DNA from: an uncultured Blautia sp.
GTDB taxonomy: Bacteria; Bacillota; Clostridia; Lachnospirales; Lachnospiraceae
Length of the DNA stretch: 40,787 nucleotides
Reading direction: 5' to 3'
Assembly (NCBI RefSeq): GCF_937880195.1
Contig: NZ_CALFLA010000075.1
Coordinates: forward strand, 1 to 40,787
Below, in pieces: positions 31,740-40,412 of the stretch (the first letter of the stretch is position 1; each line of letters begins with the position of its first letter). A program made the position numbers and the translations under genes. The notes beneath the pieces are model-generated. The model saw only the letters and a program-made list of their open reading frames with translations. It ran no database searches and was not told where the DNA came from.

Positions 31740-33731
31740 CTAATTCTTCAACACTCTGTAGTTTTCCTTTTTGTCATACCATTTATGGATTCCATCATCC
31801 TCATACAAGGTATAACTGCTTTTCTCATATCCGATCAATCGCAGATGCTCTGTATCAAGTTCTTTCACACATTCTGCCGCTTCTGCCACCGGAATGCATT
31901 TTCCGTTGCGTATAAAAAGGGGTACTTCGTTCAGAGCCACCTCCACATAATGGACGCCTTTTTCAAGAATTTCTTCTGAAATAGTTCCATCCGGCAGGAA
32001 TTTGACAAATTTCATCTCTTCTGGCAGATAAACATAACGTCCTCTTGCATTCTGTTCGTAAACCGGCGCAATCATGATCTCATTTCCAAGCATCAGCTGA
32101 TCTTCTACACGAACTGCTATTTTGTCGTTGGGATAGACAAAGCCCATTGGCCTGAAATACATATCATCATTCAGCGCTGCCTTCATGTATTCACTGTAAA
32201 GATAAGGGATAAGCCGATACCTCACACCGATCACATGACGGAAGTCTTCTATGTTTTCAAACTGATAGCACTCCTGTTCTCTTGTTCCGGCAGCCGCATG
32301 ATTGCGCATTAATGGAGTGAATACACCAAGTGCCAGAAAACGAAGCAGAAGATCTCTGGTGGTGTCTCCTCCAAATCCTCCAAGATCCGCGCCTGCATAC
32401 AGAAATCCACACATATTCAGAGACGGCAGCATTTTCAGATTAAGAAGAATATGTGACCACCAGGATTTGTTGTCTCCTGTCCAGATCCCACCATAGCGGT
32501 GCATTCCAACATAGGAAGATCTGGAGAACATCAGAAAACGCTTCTCGGGATCAATTCGTTCAAACGCCTCTCCTGCTGCCCTTGTCATATTAAACCCAAA
32601 AAGGTTATGTACCTTGTCATGACAAATCTTTCTTCCGTCTACATTATGATAAAATCTTCTGTAATCCTCCGGGTCATTTGCAATATCCTTCATTTTTGCC
32701 TGCATGGTCCATGCATGGACTCTGCCCTCAGTATCTTCCGCAAATTCTGCCGCAAGCGCTTTTGCCTCCGCCAGGCCTTCCGAAGAATAAAAAATTGCAG
32801 GCTCGTTCATATCATTCCAGAAACCTTCGATTCCTTGATCTGTAAGGAAACGATATTTGTCACCAAACCATTTTCTGGCATCTTTGTTTAATACATCGGG
32901 AAAATGTGTATCACCGGGCCAGACCGCCGCCACAAAATCACTTCCATCTTCCCTTTTGCAGAAGTAATTGTTTTTGACTCCTTCTTCATAAACTTCATAT
33001 CCAGGTTCCACCTTCACTCCGGCATCAATAATAGGGATCATACGGATTTCCTGATCCTTCATTTCCTGAACAAAGCCCTGAAAATCCGGAAAATTCTTTT
33101 TATTTACTGTGAAATCCTTGAAATCCTGCATATAATCAATATCCATATAGATCATATCAATGGGAATATGATTCTCACGGTATCCCTTTGCAGCTTTGCA
33201 GAAGTCTTCTTTTGTCGTGTATCCCCAGCGGCTCTGTCCGAAGCCAAAAGCAAACTTTGGCGGGATATAACTGTGTCCGATCACATGGCGAAACTGTTTC
33301 ACAATGTCGTATGCATTTTCTCCTTCGATCACATAAATATCCAGATCTGCATTTTCACAGAAAATTTTCATTGTGTCCATTCTGGTATAACCGATATCAA
33401 ACGTCAGTTTCCCCGGATAATCAAAAAACAGTCCAAATGTTGTTTCTCCACTTATAACAACAAAATTATGCGCCCCGTACAGCGAACGTTTGTCCTCTGT
33501 ATGCTCAGGATCATCTGTACAATTGCTGATATAACAGTAGCCTCTCTTGTTGATTCCACGGTTGGATTCTCCAAGACCATAAACAATATCCTCTTCGTCC
33601 ATGATATAGGTAAAAGCAAATCCATTTTCCATACTGATTTTACCGTACGGGAAATCGTCTTCTGCCGTCTGGATTTTTTCCGTCAGCGCCTCCGTCTCAA
33701 AAGGTTTACCATACCTGTACTTTCTGATCAT
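31740..33731 (-). CDS. GH31 alpha-glucosidase, Ro-alphaG1-like (isomalto-oligosaccharide active)
   Basis: A 663-residue cytoplasmic GH31. The nucleophile is D307 (GFWNDMNEP), the acid/base D420 (IWTGD), and W169 lies in GQSRWGY. Length and all three positions agree with my recollection of the crystallised Blautia obeum enzyme Ro-alphaG1, in which W169 favours alpha-1,6 over alpha-1,4 linkages. It should therefore release glucose from isomaltose-type sugars. It follows the GH13 gene by 15 bases, with AAAGGA upstream of ATG 33731, and both lie downstream of a LacI regulator. No transporter is encoded in this cluster. Confidence 0.93.
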   Translation of the reverse strand: MIRKYRYGKPFETEALTEKIQTAEDDFPYGKISMENGFAFTYIMDEEDIVYGLGESNRGINKRGYCYISNCTDDPEHTEDKRSLYGAHNFVVISGETTFGLFFDYPGKLTFDIGYTRMDTMKIFCENADLDIYVIEGENAYDIVKQFRHVIGHSYIPPKFAFGFGQSRWGYTTKEDFCKAAKGYRENHIPIDMIYMDIDYMQDFKDFTVNKKNFPDFQGFVQEMKDQEIRMIPIIDAGVKVEPGYEVYEEGVKNNYFCKREDGSDFVAAVWPGDTHFPDVLNKDARKWFGDKYRFLTDQGIEGFWNDMNEPAIFYSSEGLAEAKALAAEFAEDTEGRVHAWTMQAKMKDIANDPEDYRRFYHNVDGRKICHDKVHNLFGFNMTRAAGEAFERIDPEKRFLMFSRSSYVGMHRYGGIWTGDNKSWWSHILLNLKMLPSLNMCGFLYAGADLGGFGGDTTRDLLLRFLALGVFTPLMRNHAAAGTREQECYQFENIEDFRHVIGVRYRLIPYLYSEYMKAALNDDMYFRPMGFVYPNDKIAVRVEDQLMLGNEIMIAPVYEQNARGRYVYLPEEMKFVKFLPDGTISEEILEKGVHYVEVALNEVPLFIRNGKCIPVAEAAECVKELDTEHLRLIGYEKSSYTLYEDDGIHKWYDKKENYRVLKN

Positions 33732-33746
33732 CTCACAATATTCCTT

Positions 33747-35417
33747 TCATCTTTTATATAATACAAATGCTTCATATGGTTTCAGTATTGCCACTCCGTC
33801 AAATATGGTTCTTCCCAGATTTGTGATCAGACACTGCGCCCCTGCAAATTCTTCCGGGATCTCCATTTCTGCATCCTGATCACTGAAATTGCACACTGTC
33901 AGAAGTTTTTCCTGATCCAGTTTTCTTATATAAGCAAAAATCTTGTCGTCATCACGGCAAAGAGCTTCAAAAGATCCATAAACAATGACCCCTTTTTCTT
34001 TACGAAGACGGATCAGTTTCTGATAATAATGAAAAACTGAATCCGGATCGTCCAGCTGCTGCGCCGCATTGATCTCCTTGTAATTAGAATTTATTCTGAT
34101 CCATGGTTTCCCGCTTGTAAAGCCGCCCTGTGCAGAATCATTCCACTGCATAGGTGTCCTTGCATTGTCACGACTTCTGAGCATCAGGCATTTCATCATA
34201 TATTCAGGCGTCATAATCCCTGCTTCCGTCAGCTCTGTAAAGCAATTTATGCTCTCAATATCACGATAGTCTTCCAGTTTATCAAAGTACGCATTGGTCA
34301 TCCCAAGTTCTTCGCCCTGGTATACATACGGAGTTCCCTGCATCATGTGCAGACAGGTTGCCAGCATTTTTGCAGATGTTTCTCTGTAGGCAGGGTTATC
34401 ATTTCCAAATCTGCTGACACTTCTTGGCTGATCATGATTCCCGAGAAACAGACTGTTCCATGCCTTTCCCTGCAGCTCTTCCTGCCATTTGATCATGGTC
34501 TTTTTAAAATCTCTGAAATTAAATTTTGCCGTTGTCCACTTACCATGATCGCCGCAGGCATCCTCTACATGTTCAAACTGAAATACCATATTTAATTCAT
34601 TCCGGTCTTCTCCGGCATACTTCTGCGCTTCTTCAATGGTAACGCCGGACGTCTCTCCAACTGTCATTATATCATACCTGGATAGCACTTCTTTATTCAT
34701 TTCCTGCAGGAATTCGTGGATTCTGGGTCCATGCACACAGTATGGATTAAAATCGCCATAAAGTCCGTTCTTGACTTTCCCATCTGGAAATGTCTGATTT
34801 TTTGAAATCATACTGATAACATCCATCCGAAAACCGTCAATCCCTTTTTCACACCAGAAATTCATCATATCATAGACTTCCCGACGCACTTTTTCATTTT
34901 CCCAGTTAAGATCCGGCTGTTTCTTTGAAAACAGATGCAAATAATACATCTGCGTCTGCTCGTCATACTCCCATGCAGGACCTCCAAATACTCCGCCCCA
35001 GTTATTTGGTTCTTTTCCATTGACCGGATCTTTCCAGATATAGTAGTCACGGTAGGGATTATCTCTGGATTTACGGCTTTCTATGAACCAGTTATGTTCG
35101 TCAGATGTATGATTGACTACCAGATCCATCAGAACTCTGATATCTCTTTTGTGTGCCTCTGAAAGCATCTTTTCATAATCATCCATAGTTCCGTATTCTT
35201 CATATATTCTGCGGTAATCCGAAATATCATATCCATTATCATCCTGAGGCGATTCAAGCATTGGCGAGATCCATAGTACATTTACGCCAAGCTCTTCCAG
35301 ATAATCAAGCTTTTCTATAATTCCTTTAATGTCTCCAATGCCGTCTCCGTTGCTGTCCTTAAAACTTTTGGGGTAGATCTGATAGACTACGCTTTCTTTC
35401 CACCATTTTTTCTCCAT
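33747..35417 (-). CDS. GH13 oligo-1,6-glucosidase / alpha-glucosidase
   Basis: A 556-residue GH13 subfamily 31-type enzyme. The four conserved regions are present: DLVVNHTSDEH, GFRMDV with nucleophile D199, MTVGETSG with acid/base E255, and FLGNHDQPRSVSRFG with D329. The early KESVVYQIYPKSFKDSNGDGIGD is typical. The start is ATG 35417 after AGGAGG; the open frame extends 25 codons further into the promoter region and mimics a lipoprotein signal by chance. It probably hydrolyses alpha-1,6-linked glucose oligomers together with the GH31 enzyme encoded just downstream. Confidence 0.93.
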   Translation of the reverse strand: MEKKWWKESVVYQIYPKSFKDSNGDGIGDIKGIIEKLDYLEELGVNVLWISPMLESPQDDNGYDISDYRRIYEEYGTMDDYEKMLSEAHKRDIRVLMDLVVNHTSDEHNWFIESRKSRDNPYRDYYIWKDPVNGKEPNNWGGVFGGPAWEYDEQTQMYYLHLFSKKQPDLNWENEKVRREVYDMMNFWCEKGIDGFRMDVISMISKNQTFPDGKVKNGLYGDFNPYCVHGPRIHEFLQEMNKEVLSRYDIMTVGETSGVTIEEAQKYAGEDRNELNMVFQFEHVEDACGDHGKWTTAKFNFRDFKKTMIKWQEELQGKAWNSLFLGNHDQPRSVSRFGNDNPAYRETSAKMLATCLHMMQGTPYVYQGEELGMTNAYFDKLEDYRDIESINCFTELTEAGIMTPEYMMKCLMLRSRDNARTPMQWNDSAQGGFTSGKPWIRINSNYKEINAAQQLDDPDSVFHYYQKLIRLRKEKGVIVYGSFEALCRDDDKIFAYIRKLDQEKLLTVCNFSDQDAEMEIPEEFAGAQCLITNLGRTIFDGVAILKPYEAFVLYKR

Positions 35418-35521
35418 GTTAAGCCTCCTGTTGTTTCTATATTCACCGCATCCGGTAAGTATACCGATTGCCATAACGCTAACCATTAACATACTGATAA
35501 CCTGTTCTTTTGGATAGCTTT

Positions 35522-35568
35522 ACTATAAATCATGTTTCCCTGCAAAATCAATAGGTTTCTCGAGAAAC
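35522..35568 (-). promoter_or_regulatory. Promoter and LacI-type operator of the GH13-GH31 genes
   Basis: The 14-base perfect palindrome GTTTCTCGAGAAAC (35555-35568), with the central CG usual for LacI-family sites, lies just upstream of TTGATT (35551-35546). TATAGT (35527-35522) follows after 18 bases. The regulator is presumably the adjacent LacI-family protein. Confidence 0.6.
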
Positions 35569-35612
35569 TAACATTCTATCCAAACTTTATTCGATGATTT
35601 TATGCATATTGA

Positions 35613-35643
35613 ACAAAAGAAAAACCCTGTCATTCTCTGACAG
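35613..35643 (-). terminator. Terminator of the lacI-family gene
   Basis: CTGTCA (35627-35632) pairs with TGACAG (35638-35643) and, read leftward, is followed by GGTTTTTCTTTT. It overlaps the stop codon of the regulator at 35630. Confidence 0.7.
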
Positions 35644-36637
35644 AGTCTCTCTTAACCAGATACACCGGACTTTTTACGTTCATTTCTTCTAATGTATCTC
35701 CCTGTATTAATTTCATAAGTCTTTTTAAAGCAATATGTGCCTTTTGCGAAACATCCTGATGAACAGTGGTCAGTTTTGGACGTACCAGGCTTGCATAAAT
35801 ACTGTCGTCAAATCCCGTAACTGATATTTGTTCGGGAACTCTGATCTTATGATCTGAAAAGAAATTAATTGCCTCTATTGCTGCAAAATCAGAAGAAAAC
35901 GCAAGCGCGCCTGCCGCCAGAAAGCGCGGAAGCAATTCTTCATATTCATGAAGTCTTTGTATTTTTTTACTGGACACCACCATCAGACGGGACTTACTGC
36001 AGAAACACCCATTTTTTTCCATCGCCTGTTTAAACCCTAGCCATCGATAATAGTCGCTGTCCTTGCCTGTTTCTGTAATAAACAGCGCTTTATGATATCC
36101 ACAGCTGTCCAGATATTCTCCAATCTGATATCCGCCTGAATAATCATCTACACCTACATTCTGAAAATCATAAGCCCCCTGGGGATATGTGTCGATCAGG
36201 ATCATCTTCTTATTCAGCTTTCGAGACAGCTGCCTGTAACGTTCTTCATCATAACCCAGAACGATCAGCCCCTCCACATTCCATCTGGACGCAATATCAA
36301 CCACATTCTGAATATCTTCCCCGCCTATGAGCATAACGTAATATCCCTTTTCTTCCGATTCCATCTGAAGGGTTCCTACCAGTTCTCCAACAAAAGGATC
36401 CTGTAATGCCTGCATCCCATGTGCACGTTCAAATCCCAGAACAGCGCCAATGATCTTTGATCCGTGTCCTGACAGCATCACTGAGCCCATATGCGGCACA
36501 TAATTCTGATCTTTCAGTATTGCTGTAATTTTGTCTATCGTTGCCTGAGAAACCCGTTTTGTATTTCCGTTGATAACATTGGATACCGTTGTCCGGCTGA
36601 CACCTGCCATGTCTGCAATATCCTGAAGACGAATCAT
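35630..36637 (-). CDS. LacI-family transcriptional regulator
   Basis: A 335-residue repressor. The N-terminal LacI helix-turn-helix is IRLQDIADMAGVSRTTVSNVINGNTKRVS (residues 2-30), followed by the hinge and a periplasmic-binding-like sensor domain (about 60-330; SVTGFDDSIYASLVRPKLTTVHQD is characteristic). It sits directly upstream of, and in the same direction as, GH13 and GH31, so it most likely controls them in response to an isomalto-oligosaccharide product (inference). A perfect palindromic operator lies between it and GH13. It has its own promoter and terminator. Confidence 0.93.
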   Translation of the reverse strand: MIRLQDIADMAGVSRTTVSNVINGNTKRVSQATIDKITAILKDQNYVPHMGSVMLSGHGSKIIGAVLGFERAHGMQALQDPFVGELVGTLQMESEEKGYYVMLIGGEDIQNVVDIASRWNVEGLIVLGYDEERYRQLSRKLNKKMILIDTYPQGAYDFQNVGVDDYSGGYQIGEYLDSCGYHKALFITETGKDSDYYRWLGFKQAMEKNGCFCSKSRLMVVSSKKIQRLHEYEELLPRFLAAGALAFSSDFAAIEAINFFSDHKIRVPEQISVTGFDDSIYASLVRPKLTTVHQDVSQKAHIALKRLMKLIQGDTLEEMNVKSPVYLVKRDSVRE

Positions 36638-36668
36638 CTGTTCACTCTCCTTTTTTTAACTTACTGAT

Positions 36669-36696
36669 ATTATAGCGTATATGTACCAGAGTACAA
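36669..36696 (-). promoter_or_regulatory. Promoter of the lacI-family gene
   Basis: On the minus strand TTGTAC (36696-36691) and TATAAT (36674-36669) are separated by 16 bases. The spacer begins with TCTGGTAC, which with the -35 makes a short GTAC...GTAC palindrome. Confidence 0.6.
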
Positions 36697-36950
36697 TAGC
36701 TAAAAATAAAAGCTTTCTATTCGCCTGTCTGTTCTAAAACCATACCCTCAACTGTTTTACTAAAGATCTATTCCATACCGCTATTTCCCCTAATTCACTA
36801 CAATATAGGTTAGCAAAGGTGGTGTATAGTAATTATACATTTTGGTTCCTATACCAGTTGTTTATATCCAGCTAGCCGTCACAAATAGAAATATCTTTTG
36901 AATCATTACAGGGCAGGTTCTGTTTTTGCCGGCTTTTTATAACAGACTAA
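36697..36950. other. AT-rich intergenic region between lacI-family and sulfhydrylase genes
   Basis: The divergent gap (36638-37061) holds the two promoters listed separately. The part between them carries a small TGTATA/TATACA hairpin (about 36822-36840) but no open frame, S-box or T-box pattern that I can recognise. Confidence 0.5.
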
Positions 36951-36979
36951 TTGTAAGCTAGCTTTTTTTGTGCTATGAT
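36951..36979 (+). promoter_or_regulatory. Promoter of the O-acetylhomoserine sulfhydrylase
   Basis: TTGTAA (36951-36956) and TATGAT (36974-36979) are spaced by 17 bases. The leader of about 75 bases contains a small CAGCA/TGCTG hairpin before the ribosome site GAAAGGA. Confidence 0.65.
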
Positions 36980-37061
36980 ATGTCCATATTATCTCTTCAC
37001 CTATTCACAGCAGCGCATTACTGTTGCTGAACAGAATCTACGATACAGAAAGGACAAAAAC

Positions 37062-38342
37062 ATGAGTGATTACAGACTGGAAACAAAATGCCTCCATGCA
37101 GGCTACACTCCCTCCAAAGGAGAACCTTGTGCGCTCCCGATCTATCAGAGCACTACTTTTAAATATGATACTACAGACGAGATGGGACAGCTTTTTGACC
37201 TGAAGGCTGAGGGTTACTTTTATACCCGCCTCCAGAATCCCACCAATGATGCGGTAGCTGCCAAAATCGCAGAACTGGAAGGAGGAGTTGCCGCTCTTCT
37301 TACCTCCTCCGGCCAGGCAGCCAACTTCTACGCTGTATTTAATATCTGCGAGGCAGGAGATCATGTGGTCGCTGCTTCTACTATCTATGGAGGAACCTTT
37401 AACCTTCTTGCTGTCACCTTCAAAAAGCTTGGAATTGACTGCACTTTTGTAGACACTGACTCTTCTCCCGAGGAGATCGCAGCAGCTTTCCGCCCCAATA
37501 CAAAAGTTCTTTTTGCAGAAACCATTGCCAATCCTGCGCTTGTTGTGCTTGATATTGAAAAGTATGCAAAAGTGGCTCATGAACATGGCGTTCCTCTGAT
37601 CGTAGACAATACCTTCGCTACTCCTGTCAACTGCCATCCCTTTGAATGGGGCGCTGATATTGTCACTCACTCTACAACCAAATATATGGACGGTCACGGC
37701 CTGCAGGTAGGCGGAGCCATTATTGACAGCGGTAATTTTGACTGGGAGGAATACGGTCATAAATATCACGGTCTTACTGAGCCGGATGAATCCTATCACG
37801 GAGTTGTTTACACAAAGCAGTTTGGAAAAAAGGCATATATCACTAAGGCAACCTCCCAGCTTATGAGAGATCTTGGTTCTATTCCTTCACCAAATAACTG
37901 TTTTCTGCTTAATGTAGGACTGGAAACTCTTCCTCTTCGTATGGAACGCCACTGTTTTAACGCCCAGAAAACAGCAGAATTTCTGGCAGCTCACGAAAAA
38001 GTTTCCAAAGTCATCTATCCAGGACTTCCAGGAGACAAGTATCATGCGCTTGCAAAAAAATACCTGCCTAACGGCTCCTGCGGCGTTATTTCCTTCGAGC
38101 TGAAAGGGGGACGGGAGGCTGCTGTGCGCTTTATGGACAGCCTGGAAATGGCAAATATCTGTACTCATGTTGCCGCTTCTAAAACAATGGTTCTTCATCC
38201 GGCAAGTCATACTCACCGCCAGATGAACGACGAACAGTTAAGAGAAGCCGGAGTTTCTCCGGGAATGATCCGTCTGTCTGTAGGAATCGAGCATATTGAC
38301 GATATTCTTGAAGACCTTGAAAAGGCCCTGAAAAACGCATAA
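37062..38342 (+). CDS. O-acetylhomoserine sulfhydrylase (PLP-dependent)
   Basis: A 426-residue enzyme of the Cys/Met metabolism PLP family. The PLP lysine is K207 in THSTTKYMDGHG. Other marks are ETKCLHAGY, YTRLQNPTND, SSGQAANF and FAETIANPAL; the insert after GGAIIDSGNFDWEEY is typical of O-acetylhomoserine sulfhydrylases rather than cystathionine gamma-synthases. It makes homocysteine from O-acetylhomoserine and sulfide for methionine. ATG 37062 follows GAAAGGA; the open frame from 36975 overlaps the promoter. It is monocistronic and ends at a strong terminator. The homocysteine product may link to one-carbon genes elsewhere, but no metE or metH is in the window. Confidence 0.95.
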   Translation: MSDYRLETKCLHAGYTPSKGEPCALPIYQSTTFKYDTTDEMGQLFDLKAEGYFYTRLQNPTNDAVAAKIAELEGGVAALLTSSGQAANFYAVFNICEAGDHVVAASTIYGGTFNLLAVTFKKLGIDCTFVDTDSSPEEIAAAFRPNTKVLFAETIANPALVVLDIEKYAKVAHEHGVPLIVDNTFATPVNCHPFEWGADIVTHSTTKYMDGHGLQVGGAIIDSGNFDWEEYGHKYHGLTEPDESYHGVVYTKQFGKKAYITKATSQLMRDLGSIPSPNNCFLLNVGLETLPLRMERHCFNAQKTAEFLAAHEKVSKVIYPGLPGDKYHALAKKYLPNGSCGVISFELKGGREAAVRFMDSLEMANICTHVAASKTMVLHPASHTHRQMNDEQLREAGVSPGMIRLSVGIEHIDDILEDLEKALKNA

Positions 38343-38372
38343 GGCCGGGACTGATCTTTATAATCGGTATAC

Positions 38373-38429
38373 AAAAACAGAGAACCTCTTTCTGCCGGAA
38401 TATTTTCCCGGAAAAAGGTTCTCTGTTTT
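38373..38429. terminator. Bidirectional terminator
   Basis: AAAACAGAGAACCT pairs with AGGTTCTCTGTTTT, with an inner CCGG/CCGG stem. It separates the convergent sulfhydrylase and 3D-domain genes and has A/T-runs on both sides. Confidence 0.9.
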
Positions 38430-38447
38430 GCTGTTCAAACCCGGTTG

Positions 38448-39530
38448 TCATTGGATCAGATATACATCCGTATAATAAACTCCCTTGGATTCTCCTTCGT
38501 CATGAGTCGCCACATAAATATCAATACAGTTTGTCTTGATTGCTCCTCCGCAGTCCTCTGCCACATAAACCTGACCGTTGATCACAACCTGGCTTCCATA
38601 GGGGATCTGGGAAGGATCTACAGCAATGGTATGATTGGTGGTGGCTGTTACGCCAGTTGACGTAATACCGTTGGCCCAGGGACCACAGCAGATGCTGCAT
38701 GGACAATAATGGGTGATCCTGAATTTCCCAAGAGGCTTTAGGTTGGCGTCGGAAGACGCGGCCACAGGAGATCCTATGAGAACGCCGTTTTCTTCATTCA
38801 CTGTCACTCCGGCCTCCAAAGCTTCAGCAAAAACCCCTGTTCCACTGCTTTTGTGAAGAGTTCCTGCATCCATTTCCTTATCAATGCCAGCGTCTGCCGT
38901 CTTAACAGCCTCAGGCAGATCAAGAACGCTTGTAGGAATATACCCTGTTTTTTCTTCGCCCTTTTCGTCCTGATACAGGATACGGCTCCATACATCATTA
39001 ACAGTACCTGTCCGCTTCACCTTATCAAACTCCAGTACCTCGCCTACGATTTCTCCGTCCTTCCGTCCGGGGTAATCCAAAATACTGCTGTCTGCTTTTA
39101 CCTCTGCTTCATCCTCTACAGGCTCAATCTGTATATCGTCGCTTAAATATTGAGTGCGAAGATACCCTATCAGCTTTTTACCCTCTTTTTCTATGGAAAT
39201 CTTACTCCAGCTATTGTCGCAAACTGCGATCCTTGAAACCTGTTCTCCAAGAATAAGCTCTGCAAGGATTTCTCCTGTTTCCCCAGGAGTGGCATACACA
39301 GACGCCGACCTGGCTGTTACATAGAGATCATCGCTGCAGGCGGCCACTTTCACAATATTGCCTTCTCCGTCTTCTGTTTCAAAGGTCTGAACTGTTTTAT
39401 TTTCTTTCTGCGCCTCTTCCGTCACTGCCTGATAATCCATGACTTCTCCAGAAACAGGTATTGTCCGAAAAAGCAGAAATCCGGCAAGGACTGCAGAACA
39501 GAATCTTTTATTTTTCTTAATTGATGACAC
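38448..39530 (-). CDS. Secreted SH3 and 3D-domain protein (cell-wall associated)
   Basis: A secreted protein of about 357-360 residues. It has an N-terminal signal (KKNKRFCSAVLAGFLLFRTIPVSG), two bacterial SH3-like segments (about 70-130 and 140-205) and a C-terminal 3D domain (about 270-360) with GVTATTNHTIAVDPSQIPYGSQV and AEDCGGAIKTNCIDIY. The 3D domain has the MltA/RpfB-type fold, so a peptidoglycan-cleaving role is likely. Start choice is uncertain: GTG 39530 overlaps the ribosome site AGAGGTG, while ATT 39521 lies eight bases after it. It is divergent from another wall-active gene at 39687, with a promoter at 39570-39598. Confidence 0.85.
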   Translation of the reverse strand: MSSIKKNKRFCSAVLAGFLLFRTIPVSGEVMDYQAVTEEAQKENKTVQTFETEDGEGNIVKVAACSDDLYVTARSASVYATPGETGEILAELILGEQVSRIAVCDNSWSKISIEKEGKKLIGYLRTQYLSDDIQIEPVEDEAEVKADSSILDYPGRKDGEIVGEVLEFDKVKRTGTVNDVWSRILYQDEKGEEKTGYIPTSVLDLPEAVKTADAGIDKEMDAGTLHKSSGTGVFAEALEAGVTVNEENGVLIGSPVAASSDANLKPLGKFRITHYCPCSICCGPWANGITSTGVTATTNHTIAVDPSQIPYGSQVVINGQVYVAEDCGGAIKTNCIDIYVATHDEGESKGVYYTDVYLIQ

Positions 39531-39569
39531 CTCTTTTCAAGTTGCTTTTGAGTGCGATACTTCTTTTCC

Positions 39570-39598
39570 ATGATAACATAGAAAAACTGGTTTTTCAA
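39570..39598 (-). promoter_or_regulatory. Promoter of the 3D-domain protein
   Basis: On the minus strand TTGAAA (39598-39593) and TATCAT (39575-39570) are separated by 17 bases. Confidence 0.6.
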
Positions 39599-39651
39599 TT
39601 TTCCCGGAAATGACTTAATAAAAGTTTAAGAAATTTTGTTTCTTTTCTATC

Positions 39652-39680
39652 TTTTCAAATCTATGGATTCCCGATAAAAT
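39652..39680 (+). promoter_or_regulatory. Probable promoter of the lysozyme-like gene
   Basis: TTTTCA (39652-39657) and TAAAAT (39675-39680) are separated by 17 bases. The expected transcription start falls on or next to ATG 39687, and no ribosome site is visible. Confidence 0.45.
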
Positions 39681-39686
39681 AGATTT

Positions 39687-40412
39687 ATGAATACGCCAGA
39701 TAAAACACCAAATATCCAACAACCAAATACTGCTGTTTCCAAAAAAACCACGCCGGAAAACTCAGAACTTATAAAAGCCCAAAGGCTGACTCTTCGCCGG
39801 AAGCAGGTAAGGCGTCAGAAGTTTTTGCTTGCATGCGCTCTTTTTCTCCTGACATCAGCTTCTGTAATTCTTTTTTCCAGCCGGAAACGTAATGAGATTC
39901 TGACCATTAACGAAGCCTGTGAATCCTACCGCCCGAACGTGGAACAGGCTGCCGCTTCCTATGGCATGTCAGATTATGTAGACCTGATCCTTGCTCTTAT
40001 GATGCAGGAAAGCTCCGGCCGGGGACCGGACGTTCTTCAGTCTTCCGAGGGAGCTTATAATACAAAATATCCTCAGGTTCCGGGAGGGATTACTGATGTA
40101 AATTACTCTATTGCCTGTGGAATACAAGAATTAAAATATTCCATGGAAAAGGCCGGAGTATCTTCTCCTACTGACATGAAAGGGATTCGTCTTGCCCTTC
40201 AGGGCTATAATTTTGGCGCTGACGTATATTTTTCCTATCTGGAACAAGAAGGGATCACCTCCTGGTCTGAAGAAACCGCAGAGGATTTTGCCAAGGTTGC
40301 CAGTGGAAACACGCCTCGTTCCAAGGATGACCCTTTTTATCACACAGCAGGACCTTGGGATTATGGCGATCAGAGATATCCAGAGCATGTGCTTCGATAT
40401 TATCATCCATAG
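39687..40412 (+). CDS. Membrane-anchored lysozyme-like peptidoglycan hydrolase
   Basis: A 241-residue protein with a basic cytoplasmic N-terminus (to about 44), one transmembrane helix (about 45-64) and a lysozyme-like domain outside. The catalytic glutamate is probably E108 in LALMMQESSGRG, followed by EGAYNTKYPQVPGGI and ALQGYNFG, the pattern of CwlT-type lysozyme/transglycosylase domains (Lysozyme_like). It should cut glycan strands. ATG 39687 is the only possible start: an in-frame stop lies four codons upstream, and no Shine-Dalgarno is present. It is divergent from the 3D-domain gene, so the two wall hydrolases may act together. Confidence 0.88.
   Translation: MNTPDKTPNIQQPNTAVSKKTTPENSELIKAQRLTLRRKQVRRQKFLLACALFLLTSASVILFSSRKRNEILTINEACESYRPNVEQAAASYGMSDYVDLILALMMQESSGRGPDVLQSSEGAYNTKYPQVPGGITDVNYSIACGIQELKYSMEKAGVSSPTDMKGIRLALQGYNFGADVYFSYLEQEGITSWSEETAEDFAKVASGNTPRSKDDPFYHTAGPWDYGDQRYPEHVLRYYHP

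Noticed and set aside
32904..33761. Open frame of 285 codons antisense to the Ro-alphaG1-like GH31 gene
   Set aside because: The minus-strand GH31 gene is fully supported by catalytic motifs, and the antisense frame shows no family features or ribosome site.
35417..35492. N-terminal extension of the GH13 open frame that looks like a lipoprotein signal (MAIGILTGCG)
   Set aside because: The extension covers the AGGAGG ribosome site and promoter region, and the GH13 family starts at MEKKWWKES. It is chance coding of upstream DNA.
36697..37061. SAM (S-box) or T-box riboswitch expected before a methionine-pathway gene
   Set aside because: The leader after the promoter at 36951-36979 is only about 75 bases and contains just one small hairpin; no S-box or T-box pattern is visible.
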